From positions 3,844,001-3,908,000 of the forward strand of contig CP044131.1 in NCBI GenBank assembly GCA_008727115.1: a stretch of DNA of 64,000 nucleotides. Direction: 5' to 3'. A program made the position numbers and the translations under genes. Positions 56,499-64,000 of this stretch are shown here, piece by piece; positions within the stretch are counted from its first letter, which is position 1; every line of letters begins with the position of its first letter. Below the pieces are notes generated by a model. The model made no database searches and was not told where the DNA came from. It was given only the letters and a program-made list of their open reading frames with translations. The stretch is from Comamonas testosteroni. GTDB taxonomy: Bacteria > Pseudomonadota > Gammaproteobacteria > Burkholderiales > Burkholderiaceae_C.

Positions 56499-57419
56499 AT
56501 GGCAAAAATCATCGTTCTGGCCCTGGTGCTCATGTTCTTCGGCTGCGGCCTGTACATGCACCTGCGCGGCAAGGTGCGTCACAAAGTGATCAAGCAATTG
56601 TTTGACCACTCCACGTTCACGGCGCCGTTCAACGTCTTCATGCTGATGTTCAGCAAGGTGCCGCGCACGCCCTATCTGCCCACCAGCACCTTCCCCGAGC
56701 TGGCACCGCTGCAGGCCAACTGGCGCGAAATCCGCGAGGAAGCGGTGAATCTGCAAAAGAACATGCAGATCAAGGCCGCCGCCAACAATGACGACGCGGG
56801 CTTCAACTCCTTCTTCAAGACCGGCTGGAAGCGCTTTTACCTGAAGTGGTACGGCGATGCGCACCCCTCCGCCATGGAGCTGTGCCCCAAGACCACGGCC
56901 CTGGTGAAGTCCATTCCCAGCGTCAAGGCCGCCATGTTTGCCGAGCTGCCGCCCGGCGCCAAGCTCAATCTGCACCGCGACCCCTATGCCGGATCGCTGC
57001 GCTACCACCTGGCCGTGCTGGCACCTAACGACGACCGCTGCATGATCGAAGTCGACGGCACGCCCTACAGCTGGCGCGAAGGCGAAGGCGTGATCTTTGA
57101 CGAGACCTATATGCACTGGGCCGAGAACCGCTCGGAAGGCAATCGCATCGTGCTGTTCTGCGACGTGGAACGCCCCATGACCAACGGCTTTGCGCAGTGG
57201 CTCAACCACTGGCTTGGCAAGAACGTCGTGGCCGCCGCCAGCTCGCCCAACAACGAGGGCGACCCTCGCGGCATGATCAGCAAGCTGTTCAAGGTCTCGT
57301 TCTACATGGGCAAGTACCGCCGCAAGTTTCGCGACTGGAATCCGACCTTCTACAAGATTCTGAAATTCGGTCTGATGATCGGCGTGCTCGCGCTGTTCAT
57401 CTGGTGGCTGGTTGCTTGA
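56499..57419 (+). CDS. lpxO: aspartyl/asparaginyl beta-hydroxylase family, LpxO-like
   Basis: 306 residues with membrane segments at both ends (VLALVLMFFGCGLYMHL; LMIGVLALFIWWLVA). The central Fe(II)/2-oxoglutarate domain reads KLNLHRDPYAGSLRYHLAVL, VIFDETYMHWAENRS and RIVLFCDVERPM, giving the iron-binding His residues. LpxO hydroxylates the secondary acyl chain of lipid A at C2. Topology and length agree with LpxO, though the assignment is by family. Confidence 0.82.
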   Translation: MAKIIVLALVLMFFGCGLYMHLRGKVRHKVIKQLFDHSTFTAPFNVFMLMFSKVPRTPYLPTSTFPELAPLQANWREIREEAVNLQKNMQIKAAANNDDAGFNSFFKTGWKRFYLKWYGDAHPSAMELCPKTTALVKSIPSVKAAMFAELPPGAKLNLHRDPYAGSLRYHLAVLAPNDDRCMIEVDGTPYSWREGEGVIFDETYMHWAENRSEGNRIVLFCDVERPMTNGFAQWLNHWLGKNVVAAASSPNNEGDPRGMISKLFKVSFYMGKYRRKFRDWNPTFYKILKFGLMIGVLALFIWWLVA

Positions 57420-57423
57420 TAAC

Positions 57424-57520
57424 CCCCCTGAGGCGCTGTGCGCCTTCCCCCTTTCTCTACGCGCTGCGCGCTAAGGAAGGGAGACGACACCATCGCTGCG
57501 GGGCGGCCCTTGCTCGGTGT
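57424..57520 (+). repeat. GC-rich intergenic repeat, copy 1
   Basis: Starts CCCCCTGAGGCGCTGTGCGC and ends GCTGCGGGGCGGCCCTTGC. A second copy lies at 61692-61763 in the opposite orientation, and a fragment at 40951. It contains small inverted repeats (GGCGC...GCGCC). No coding content. Confidence 0.7.
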
Positions 57521-57561
57521 CTCTGGCTTGGCGCATGCTTGATCCCCCTACGCCCACTACT

Positions 57562-57596
57562 AAAAAGCCGCTGTGCATTGCATCAGCGGCTTTTTT
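57562..57596. terminator. bidirectional terminator, LpxO-like gene and rpoN
   Basis: AAAAAGCCGCTG and CAGCGGCTTTTT form a 12-bp stem with a 10-base loop and T-runs on both strands, between convergent genes. Confidence 0.88.
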
Positions 57597-57609
57597 GTTT
57601 CCAGCGTAT

Positions 57610-59211
57610 TCACAGAGCCTTGCGCAACGTGGTCGTCGGAATCTTGAGCTGTTCGCGGTATTTGGCGACGGTGCGGCGCGCGCACTCGATGCCTTGCTCC
57701 TTGAGCAAGTCGGCCAGTTTCGCGTCCGATAGCGGCTTTTTCACGTCTTCTGCATCCACAAACTGCTTGATCAGCGCACGCACCGCCGTGCTCGATGCGC
57801 TGCCGCCGGTTTCCGTTCCCAGACCCGAGCCAAAGAAATATTTAAGCTCGAACGTGCCCTGGGGCGTGGCCATGTACTTGGCCGTGGTCACGCGACTGAT
57901 GGTGGATTCGTGCAGGCCCAGCTGATCGGCAATATCGCGCAGTACCAGAGGGCGCATGGCCAGTTCGCCATGGACAAAGAAGTTCTTCTGTCGCTCCACA
58001 ATGGCTTCGGACACCCGCAGGATGGTGTCAAAGCGCTGCTGAATGTTCTTGATGAACCAGCGCGCTTCCTGCAGGCGCTGCTGCAGTCCAGCATGGCCTT
58101 CGCTGCTTTTGTGCCGGCGCAGCACGCTGGCATAGATATCGTGAACGCGCAGACGCGGCATGACTTCGGGATTGAGCTGCACCGAAAAGTCGACCCGCCC
58201 CGAGCTGGCTCGCACCGGGCGCACGATGACATCGGGCACCACGATGTTGCGCTCCACATCGACAAAGCGGCGGCCCGGACGGGGCTCCAGCCTGGCGATC
58301 AGCGTGATGGCCTCGCGCAGCTGCTCCTCGCGCGCGCCGCACAGGCTGGCGAGCTTGCGCAGATCGCGCCGCGCCAGCAGGTCCATGGGCTGGGCACAGA
58401 TGGCCTGCGCCAGCAGCAGCCGGCTCATATGGGCTGCGGTGGTGCCCTCATCCTCGGCTTCCCGAATCAGGTCTCGCAGCTGCAGCTGCAGACATTCGGC
58501 CAGATCACGGGCGCCAACACCCACCGGCTCCAGGCTTTGCAGCAGCTTGAGCGCAATCGAAAAATGCTGCTCCAGCTCCTCGCGCTCTTCCAGGTCGTCG
58601 CCCGCCAGACTTTGCGCCAGCTCCTGCAATGACTCTTCGAGATAGCCGTCGTCGTTCAGCGACTCGATCAGAAAGCGCAGCGCCGCCGTGTCCGCCGCCC
58701 CCAGATGCAAACTCAGCGCCTGGTGGTGCAAAAAGTCGGTCAGGCTCTGGTGCTCGCGTGCCAGATCAATGGCATCGGTCTCATCATCGCCATCACGGTT
58801 GTGCGTGGAGCTGCGGGCCGACGGCGCATCCCACTCGCTGCTGGATTCACCACCCCATTCGCCGTCCTGACCGTCCATGCCATCGGCTTCCCAGTTCAGG
58901 GTTTCGGGTGTCTCGGGGCTGGGGGCTTCCGCTACCGTTTCCGTAGCTGATTGCGCTTTCTGGAACTCATTTTCAGCATGAATTCCATCTGAGGTACTGT
59001 GTTCACCAGCGCTAGCCGCTATTTCTACAGGAGCATCAGCCGTGGTGTCTGCCTCGTCGCTTGCTCGCTCCAGAAAAGGGTTGTCGATCAGCATCTGCTC
59101 GACTTCCTGTGCCAGCTCCAGTGTGGACAGCTGCAGCAGCTGGATCGATTGCTGCAGCTGCGGCGTCAGCGATAGGTGTTGCGATACGCGTAGCGACAGC
59201 CCTGGTTTCAT
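57610..59211 (-). CDS. rpoN: RNA polymerase sigma-54 factor RpoN
   Basis: 533 residues. Region I is the Gln/Leu-rich activator-binding part (QLQQSIQLLQLSTLELAQEV). An acidic linker of about 100 residues follows, then the core-binding region, a helix-turn-helix and the RpoN box ARRTVAKYRE (511-520), which contacts the -24 element. It directs transcription from -24/-12 promoters and requires an activator such as the one at 25126. It lies downstream of lptA and lptB, as in many Proteobacteria. Confidence 0.97.
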   Translation of the reverse strand: MKPGLSLRVSQHLSLTPQLQQSIQLLQLSTLELAQEVEQMLIDNPFLERASDEADTTADAPVEIAASAGEHSTSDGIHAENEFQKAQSATETVAEAPSPETPETLNWEADGMDGQDGEWGGESSSEWDAPSARSSTHNRDGDDETDAIDLAREHQSLTDFLHHQALSLHLGAADTAALRFLIESLNDDGYLEESLQELAQSLAGDDLEEREELEQHFSIALKLLQSLEPVGVGARDLAECLQLQLRDLIREAEDEGTTAAHMSRLLLAQAICAQPMDLLARRDLRKLASLCGAREEQLREAITLIARLEPRPGRRFVDVERNIVVPDVIVRPVRASSGRVDFSVQLNPEVMPRLRVHDIYASVLRRHKSSEGHAGLQQRLQEARWFIKNIQQRFDTILRVSEAIVERQKNFFVHGELAMRPLVLRDIADQLGLHESTISRVTTAKYMATPQGTFELKYFFGSGLGTETGGSASSTAVRALIKQFVDAEDVKKPLSDAKLADLLKEQGIECARRTVAKYREQLKIPTTTLRKAL

Positions 59212-59362
59212 CGTGGCGAAGCTCCCGCGCTATCAATAGCAGGCTGATTTCGCCGCCGGACCGTCCCAAGGCGAAATCCGGCGCAGCCGGTCGGGGCCTC
59301 TTGCACCCAATGCTGGGGCAGTGACCGCACGAAGTGAGGAAACGTGGGGGCCATACAACCCA

Positions 59363-60154
59363 TCACATCCGGAAGTGCTCACCCAGATAGACGCGGCGCA
59401 CGTCAGCGTTCTCCACGATCTGCTCTGGTGTGCCTTCAGCCAGCACATGGCCGTCGCTGATGATGAAGGCGTGGTCGCAAATGCCCAGGGTTTCGCGCAC
59501 GTTGTGGTCGGTAATCAGCACACCGATGCCGCGCTCCTTGAGGAAGCCGATGATGCGCTGGATCTCGATCACCGCAATCGGGTCGATACCGGCGAAGGGC
59601 TCATCGAGCAGGATGAAACGCGGCTGCGTGGCCAGGGCGCGAGCGATTTCCACACGACGACGCTCACCACCGGACAGCGCCAGCGCGGGCGACTGGCGCA
59701 GGTGCTCGACACGCAACTCCTGCAGCAGACCGGTCAGGCGCTTTTCGATTTCGTCACGTGTCAGCGTCTTGCCCTGCTCGTCTTTTTGCAGCTCCAGCAC
59801 GGCGCGCACATTGTCTTCCACGCTGAGCTTGCGAAAGATCGAGGCTTCCTGGGGCAGATAGGACAGACCCAGACGCGAGCGCTGGTGAATCGGCATGCCG
59901 CCCACAGCCTGACCGTCGATAAAGATCTCGCCGCCATCACTGCGAACCAGACCCACGATCATGTAAAACGAGGTGGTCTTGCCCGCGCCGTTGGGGCCAA
60001 GCAGACCGACGACCTCGCCTTTTTGCACGGACAGCGACACATCCTTGACCACCTTGCGGCTGCCATAGGACTTGGCCAGATGTTTGGCCTCCAGGCGGCT
60101 GCTCGCCTCGCCTGTGCGGCCGTGGCCAGAGTCAGAGAAAGTCGGTTCGATCAT
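59363..60154 (-). CDS. lptB: LPS export ABC transporter ATPase LptB
   Basis: 263 residues. Walker A GPNGAGKT (53-60), Q-loop YLPQEASIF, signature [15 protein letters not shown], Walker [16 protein letters not shown] and the switch His in [10 protein letters not shown] are all present. LptB powers extraction of lipopolysaccharide from the inner membrane with LptFG. Its start overlaps the lptA stop as ATGA. The N-terminus has about 20 extra residues relative to the E. coli protein. Confidence 0.96.
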   Translation of the reverse strand: MIEPTFSDSGHGRTGEASSRLEAKHLAKSYGSRKVVKDVSLSVQKGEVVGLLGPNGAGKTTSFYMIVGLVRSDGGEIFIDGQAVGGMPIHQRSRLGLSYLPQEASIFRKLSVEDNVRAVLELQKDEQGKTLTRDEIEKRLTGLLQELRVEHLRQSPALALSGGERRRVEIARALATQPRFILLDEPFAGIDPIAVIEIQRIIGFLKERGIGVLITDHNVRETLGICDHAFIISDGHVLAEGTPEQIVENADVRRVYLGEHFRM

Positions 60155-60807
60155 TTTTTCTCGTCGTCTTTCTCGCCACCCAGAGTCACGCTCTGGCGCA
60201 TTTCCGTTGCGGGTGTGGCGGGCTTGGGCTGCGCACCCGGCGAGCCCTCCTTGGGTGCCATGATGGCGCGCACACGGCCGCCCTGGCCTACGGAAGAGCT
60301 GGGCAGGCCACCGCTGGTCTTCTGGCCATCGACCGTGTAGACATCGGTGATGTTGTTGTAGACGATGACGGAGCCCGTGACCTGGTCGCTGAGCTGACCA
60401 CCACGATAGCGGCGCATCTCGCCACGGCGAATGAACTTGACGATATCGGCCTTGCCGTCGTATTCGATGACTTCGCCCTCGCCTTCGATGAATTCTTCAG
60501 GCTGACCGGCAACGGTATCGCGCTTCTGGCGGAAGAAAGCGCGCTTGCCGGCTTCCGCCTTGATCACTCCGTACTGATAGCCCTCAGCGTCCTGGCGCAC
60601 ATCGAGCTGCGCGCCACGCAGCACGATGGAGCCCTTGGTCATCACCACATTGCCGGTGAAGACACTGGTCTGCTGCAACTCGTCGTGACGCAGTGCATCC
60701 GCCTCGATATTCATGGGCTTGGCGCTGTCGGCCTTTTCAGCATGGGCCATACCGGTCGCTGCTGCCAGGGCACAGGCCAGCGCAAGAGGAAGAAGTGATT
60801 TTTTCAT
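60151..60807 (-). CDS. lptA: LPS transport periplasmic protein LptA
   Basis: 218 residues from ATG 60807; GTG 60816 is also in frame. A signal peptide ([23 protein letters not shown]) is followed by the OstA fold, [34 protein letters not shown] and further beta-jellyroll repeats. The C-terminal Pro/Gly-rich tail is variable. LptA forms the periplasmic bridge carrying LPS to LptDE. The lptC gene usually found just upstream is not here; dsbA and its terminator precede lptA instead. Confidence 0.93.
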   Translation of the reverse strand: MKKSLLPLALACALAAATGMAHAEKADSAKPMNIEADALRHDELQQTSVFTGNVVMTKGSIVLRGAQLDVRQDAEGYQYGVIKAEAGKRAFFRQKRDTVAGQPEEFIEGEGEVIEYDGKADIVKFIRRGEMRRYRGGQLSDQVTGSVIVYNNITDVYTVDGQKTSGGLPSSSVGQGGRVRAIMAPKEGSPGAQPKPATPATEMRQSVTLGGEKDDEKK

Positions 60808-60877
60808 AGAAGGCACGTTTCTTGCATTCGCTGCATTGTAGTCATTCCTTTTTTACAGGCCGCGTAAAAAACACTCA

Positions 60878-60904
60878 CAAAAAAGCCCGCTCAGCGGCGG
60901 GCTT
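60878..60904 (-). terminator. Rho-independent terminator of dsbA
   Basis: On the minus strand AAGCCCGC, a 6-base loop and GCGGGCTT are followed by TTTT. It separates dsbA from lptA. Confidence 0.88.
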
Positions 60905-60943
60905 GTCAGGCATCAGATACCCGTGCGATCGGTCACTGGCCGG

Positions 60944-61594
60944 TCAGGCCTTGCGACTGGAGGCGATCAGCGCATTGACCACACGCAGCACGTTATCCAT
61001 ATTGCCGGCCTTGGTGCCATCGGTGTAGTAGCGGCCTGCCACACCCATGGCGGGCACACCTTCCACCTCGTATTCATTTTGCAGCTGAGCCGCCTTGCGC
61101 GACTGGTTGGCCACGGTGAAGGAGTTGTAGACCTCCTTGAACTTGGCCAGATCCACGCCCTGCTTGCCGACCCAGTCAAAAATGGCGTCATCGGTCTTGA
61201 GCAAGTTGCGCTCCACATGAATGGTGCGGAACACCTTGGCATGCAGCTGAGGCAGCAGATTCATGCCTTCCAGTGCGAAATACAGCTTTTGCTGGGGCAC
61301 GAAAGAAGCATTGAAAGCCACGGGAACGCGACGCACCACCACATCGGCAGGCTGCGTCTTGGCCCAGGCCTCGAACTGCGGCTCAAACACGTTGCAGTGG
61401 GGGCAGCTGTACCAGAAGAACTCCACCACTTCGACCTTGCCGGTAGGTGCGCTCACGCTGGCAGGCTTGCCCAGCTTGACGTAGTCCTTGCCTTCCCTGG
61501 GCGCAGCGCCCTGGGCCCAGCTGGAGGAAGCGCCCAAAGACAGAGCACCAGCAGCAGCTGCCGAGGCAGCCATAGAAAATTCACGGCGTTTCAT
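60944..61594 (-). CDS. dsbA: thiol:disulfide interchange protein DsbA
   Basis: 216 residues. The signal begins MKRREFSMAASAAAAGALSL, somewhat Tat-like, and ends near SWAQ. The active site C64-P-H-C67 lies in FFWYSCPHCNVFEP, and the cis-Pro loop is GVPAMGV. DsbA introduces disulfides into exported proteins such as the Cys-bearing pseudopilins. AAGGAG is weak; AAGGAGTTTG precedes the ATG. Confidence 0.95.
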   Translation of the reverse strand: MKRREFSMAASAAAAGALSLGASSSWAQGAAPREGKDYVKLGKPASVSAPTGKVEVVEFFWYSCPHCNVFEPQFEAWAKTQPADVVVRRVPVAFNASFVPQQKLYFALEGMNLLPQLHAKVFRTIHVERNLLKTDDAIFDWVGKQGVDLAKFKEVYNSFTVANQSRKAAQLQNEYEVEGVPAMGVAGRYYTDGTKAGNMDNVLRVVNALIASSRKA

Positions 61595-61691
61595 TCGAAC
61601 AAACTCCTTGAGTTCAAGTCTGCAGTATCAGAGGCAACAGGCCCCAAAAAGTTCAGCCAACTCTAAAACTAACAACGGGGCAGGCCAGAAG

Positions 61692-61763
61692 CATCAAGCA
61701 AGGGCCGCCCCGCAGCGATGATGCTGTCCCCCTTGGGGGAAGGCGCAAAGCGCCTCAGGGGGC
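61692..61763 (-). repeat. GC-rich intergenic repeat, copy 2
   Basis: Reverse-oriented copy of the element at 57424: on the minus strand it reads CCCCCTGAGGCGCTTTGCGC and ends GCTGCGGGGCGGCCCTTGC. The middle differs (CCCCCAAGGGGG). It touches the 3' end of the SPOR-protein gene. Confidence 0.7.
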
Positions 61764-61766
61764 CTC

Positions 61767-62468
61767 TTACTTCGCCGCTCTCACCAGCGTCGAGTCCACA
61801 CCCGCGCCATCGAGCTTGCCCTTGAGCTGCTCGGCATCATCACGCTTGCCGAACGGGCCGACACGCACGCGGAAGACGGTGATGCCGTTTTGCTCACGTT
61901 CGCTGATACGCGACTCCCAGCCTAGCATGGCAAGTTTGGCGCGCTGTGCTTCAGCCTCGCTCTGGCCCCGGAAGGCACCCGCCTGCACAAAATAATTGAA
62001 AGCCGAGTCGGACGAGGCAGCCTGAGCGGCCTTCTCTCTTTCCGCCCGTGCCTTTTCTGCCTTGTCCGCCTTATCCGCAGCGGCCGAGCGCTCCTTGACC
62101 AAGTCACCTAGTGGGTCACCCGAGGTCGGTTTGGGCGGCTGCTCCGACGAGGCAGATACGGGCGGTGTAGCAACGCCGCCGGTTGCCGTAGGTTGTACCG
62201 CTGGTGTGGGTGGTGTCACGGTCACATCACTGGGTGGCACAGCCACCGCAGGCGGGGCTGGCTGACGACCTTGCAAGGGCGCGTTGGGGTCCCAGTTTTT
62301 GTTGCGCTCGGCCTCTGCCGCGTCTCGGTCAGTGTTGTTGCCCCCCTTGTTCAGGAAAGGTACGGGCACCTTGGTCACATAAACGGCCACGGCCAGCGCC
62401 GCCGCCAGGCCGATAACCATGCCAAAGATCAGGCCCAGGATGGTTCCACCGCGTTGCTGGTTCTTCAT
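61767..62468 (-). CDS. SPOR-domain cell-division-type protein (FtsN-like)
   Basis: 233 residues. One N-terminal membrane segment (ILGLIFGMVIGLAAALAVAVYV), a Pro/Ala-rich periplasmic linker and a Lys/Ala/Glu coiled stretch precede the C-terminal SPOR domain (FNYFVQAGAFRGQSEAEAQR, VFRVRVGPFGKRDDAEQ). SPOR domains bind denuded peptidoglycan at the septum. FtsN-type proteins of this layout follow argS in many betaproteobacteria. Confidence 0.9.
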   Translation of the reverse strand: MKNQQRGGTILGLIFGMVIGLAAALAVAVYVTKVPVPFLNKGGNNTDRDAAEAERNKNWDPNAPLQGRQPAPPAVAVPPSDVTVTPPTPAVQPTATGGVATPPVSASSEQPPKPTSGDPLGDLVKERSAAADKADKAEKARAEREKAAQAASSDSAFNYFVQAGAFRGQSEAEAQRAKLAMLGWESRISEREQNGITVFRVRVGPFGKRDDAEQLKGKLDGAGVDSTLVRAAK

Positions 62469-62537
62469 ATCAGTCGCTTAACGCTTTCTGCTTCAGTTAT
62501 GCCGTTTTCAGGGCCTTCTGCGGCCCTGAAAACAGGA

Positions 62538-64000
62538 TTACATGCGCTCAGGTGCGCTCACACCCAGCACAGCCAGGCCATTGTGCAACACCTGAGCGGT
62601 GGCAGCGACCAGGGCCAGGCGTGCCAGCTTGACCTTCTCGTCGTCGACCAGAATGCGCTCGGCATCGTAGTAGCTGTGATAGGCCGAGGCCAGATCACGC
62701 AGATAGAAGGTCACATCGTGCGGTGCATTACCAGCCGCCGCAGCGGTCAGCATCTCGGGGTACTTGGCCAGCAGCAGCATCAGTGCCTGAGCCTGCGGGC
62801 CTTCCAGCGCCGACAGGTCCACATCCTTGAGTGCGGGCACGCCAGCACCGCCGGCTTCTTGCCATGCACGCAGCACGGACTGGATACGGGCATGGGCGTA
62901 CTGCACGTAGTACACGGGGTTGTCGTTGTTCTGGGCCACGGCCAGATCGACGTCGAAGGTGTACTCGGTGTCAGGCTTGCGGCTCAGCAGGAAGAAGCGC
63001 ACGGCATCCTTGCTGGTCCATTCGATCAGGTCGCGCAGCGTGACGTAAGAGCCTGCGCGCTTGCTGATCTTGACCTCTTCGCCATTGCGCACCACGCGCA
63101 CCATGGTGTGCAGCACGTAGTCCGGGTAGCCCTCGGGGATGCCCACATCGGCCGCCTGCAGGCCGGCGCGCACGCGGGCGATGGTGCCGTGGTGGTCGGT
63201 GCCCTGAATATTCACCACCTTGGTGAAGCCACGCTTGAACTTCTGGATGTGGTAGGCCACATCAGGCACAAAGTAGGTGTAGCCGCCGTCGGTCTTGCGC
63301 ATCACGCGGTCTTTGTCGTCACCATAGTCGGTGGACTTGAGCCACAGCGCGCCATCCTGCTCGTAGGTCTTGCCGTTGGCGATCAGGCGGTTGACTGTTT
63401 CTTCAACATAGCCGTTCTCGTACAGGCTCGATTCCAGATAGTACTGGTCGAACTTCAGATTGAAGGCCTGCAGATCCTTGTCCTGCTCGTTGCGCAGATA
63501 GGCCACGGCAAACTGGCGGATGTTGTCATAGTCGTCCACATCACCATTGGCGGTGAATTCGCGGTCATCGGCCTTGATGGTTTGCTTGGCCTTGAAGGCT
63601 TCGGCAATATCGGCGATGTAGTCGCCGTTGTAGAAATTCTTGGCCAGCGGGTTGTCGCTGTCGGTGGGCCAGCACTCATCACCGGGCTTGAAGCCCTTGG
63701 CACGCAGCTGGGTGGACTTGGTCAGGGTGTCGATCTGCACGCCCGCGTCGTTGTAATAAAACTCGCGGTGCACCTTCCAGCCTTGGCTGGAATACAGGTT
63801 GCTGATGGCGTCGCCAATCGCCGCCTGACGGCCGTGACCCACGTGCAGCGGGCCGGTGGGGTTGGCAGAGACAAACTCGACCAGAATGTTTTCGCCGCGG
63901 TCGGCCTGATAGCCGAACTTCTCGGCCTGACCCAACACTTCACGCACCACTTCCTGCTTGGCAGCGGGCTTGAGGCGGATATTCAAAAAGCCAGGGCCTG
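62538..64000 (-). CDS. argS: arginyl-tRNA synthetase (5' end outside window)
   Basis: The frame is open to the last base of the window; [17 protein letters not shown] at the edge shows that the N-terminal tRNA-recognition domain (about 90 residues) is missing. The class I HIGH motif reads HVGH in [16 protein letters not shown], and the KMSKS equivalent is [10 protein letters not shown]. The C-terminal DALR anticodon-binding domain ends [19 protein letters not shown]. The enzyme charges tRNA-Arg. Confidence 0.96.
   Translation of the reverse strand, partial: GPGFLNIRLKPAAKQEVVREVLGQAEKFGYQADRGENILVEFVSANPTGPLHVGHGRQAAIGDAISNLYSSQGWKVHREFYYNDAGVQIDTLTKSTQLRAKGFKPGDECWPTDSDNPLAKNFYNGDYIADIAEAFKAKQTIKADDREFTANGDVDDYDNIRQFAVAYLRNEQDKDLQAFNLKFDQYYLESSLYENGYVEETVNRLIANGKTYEQDGALWLKSTDYGDDKDRVMRKTDGGYTYFVPDVAYHIQKFKRGFTKVVNIQGTDHHGTIARVRAGLQAADVGIPEGYPDYVLHTMVRVVRNGEEVKISKRAGSYVTLRDLIEWTSKDAVRFFLLSRKPDTEYTFDVDLAVAQNNDNPVYYVQYAHARIQSVLRAWQEAGGAGVPALKDVDLSALEGPQAQALMLLLAKYPEMLTAAAAGNAPHDVTFYLRDLASAYHSYYDAERILVDDEKVKLARLALVAATAQVLHNGLAVLGVSAPERM

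Overview
This window looks like a chromosomal piece of a betaproteobacterium of the family Comamonadaceae, most likely Comamonas of the testosteroni group. That is inference from high-GC codon use, a Burkholderiales-type Tad locus, several Bug/TctC binding proteins, the argS - SPOR - dsbA - lptA - lptB - rpoN order, and dispersed intergenic palindromes. No database search was possible. No tRNA, rRNA, insertion sequence, prophage or CRISPR array was seen.

Region 1 (1-11.6 kb, all +) is an export locus. It holds the 3' part of a gene for a very large Gly/Leu decapeptide-repeat protein, an OmpA-type lipoprotein, a 990-residue protein with a degenerate Mur-ligase-like C-terminal half, and a complete type I secretion trio (ABC exporter, HlyD adaptor, TolC channel). 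The simplest reading is that the trio exports the repeat protein, the lipoprotein ties the system to peptidoglycan, and the Mur-ligase-like protein does something not yet described, perhaps modification. The ABC gene is split by a one-base frameshift.

Region 2 (11.6-28.2 kb, +) follows after a hairpin. It is a full Tad/Flp pilus locus: flp, tadV, cpaB, cpaC, tadZ, tadA, tadB, tadC, tadD, a DUF3613 gene, tadE, tadF, tadG. It ends with a sigma-54 enhancer-binding protein whose receiver-like N-terminus lacks an obvious phospho-acceptor, and a glycosyltransferase carrying a probable one-base insertion near its 3' end. A good -24/-12 element lies ahead of cpaB, and rpoN itself is in this window.

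Region 3 (28-39.5 kb) is mixed: an XRE regulator, a UPF0149/SEC-C protein, an FMN-binding glutamate-synthase-like membrane protein, a kinase-fold protein, dctA, a hybrid sensor kinase divergent from dctA, a CotH-kinase lipoprotein and a LuxR-type response regulator.

Region 4 (39.5-47.4 kb) looks catabolic. An operon on the minus strand (metallo-beta-lactamase-fold protein, FAD monooxygenase, DUF2783 protein, Bug protein) is divergent from an IclR regulator. A second Bug protein and a TauD/TfdA dioxygenase follow.

Region 5 (47.4-64 kb) is mostly housekeeping: gamma-glutamylcyclotransferase-like, GNAT, hemerythrin, aroG, phospholipase D/cardiolipin synthase, SDR, PIN domain coupled to an rRNA methyltransferase, a tRNA-binding protein, an LpxO-like hydroxylase, then rpoN, lptB, lptA, dsbA, a SPOR protein and a partial argS on the minus strand. 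At about 48.0-48.3 kb there is a compact minus-strand unit with a promoter, a 25-codon reading frame and a terminator; it may be an undescribed small gene or small RNA.
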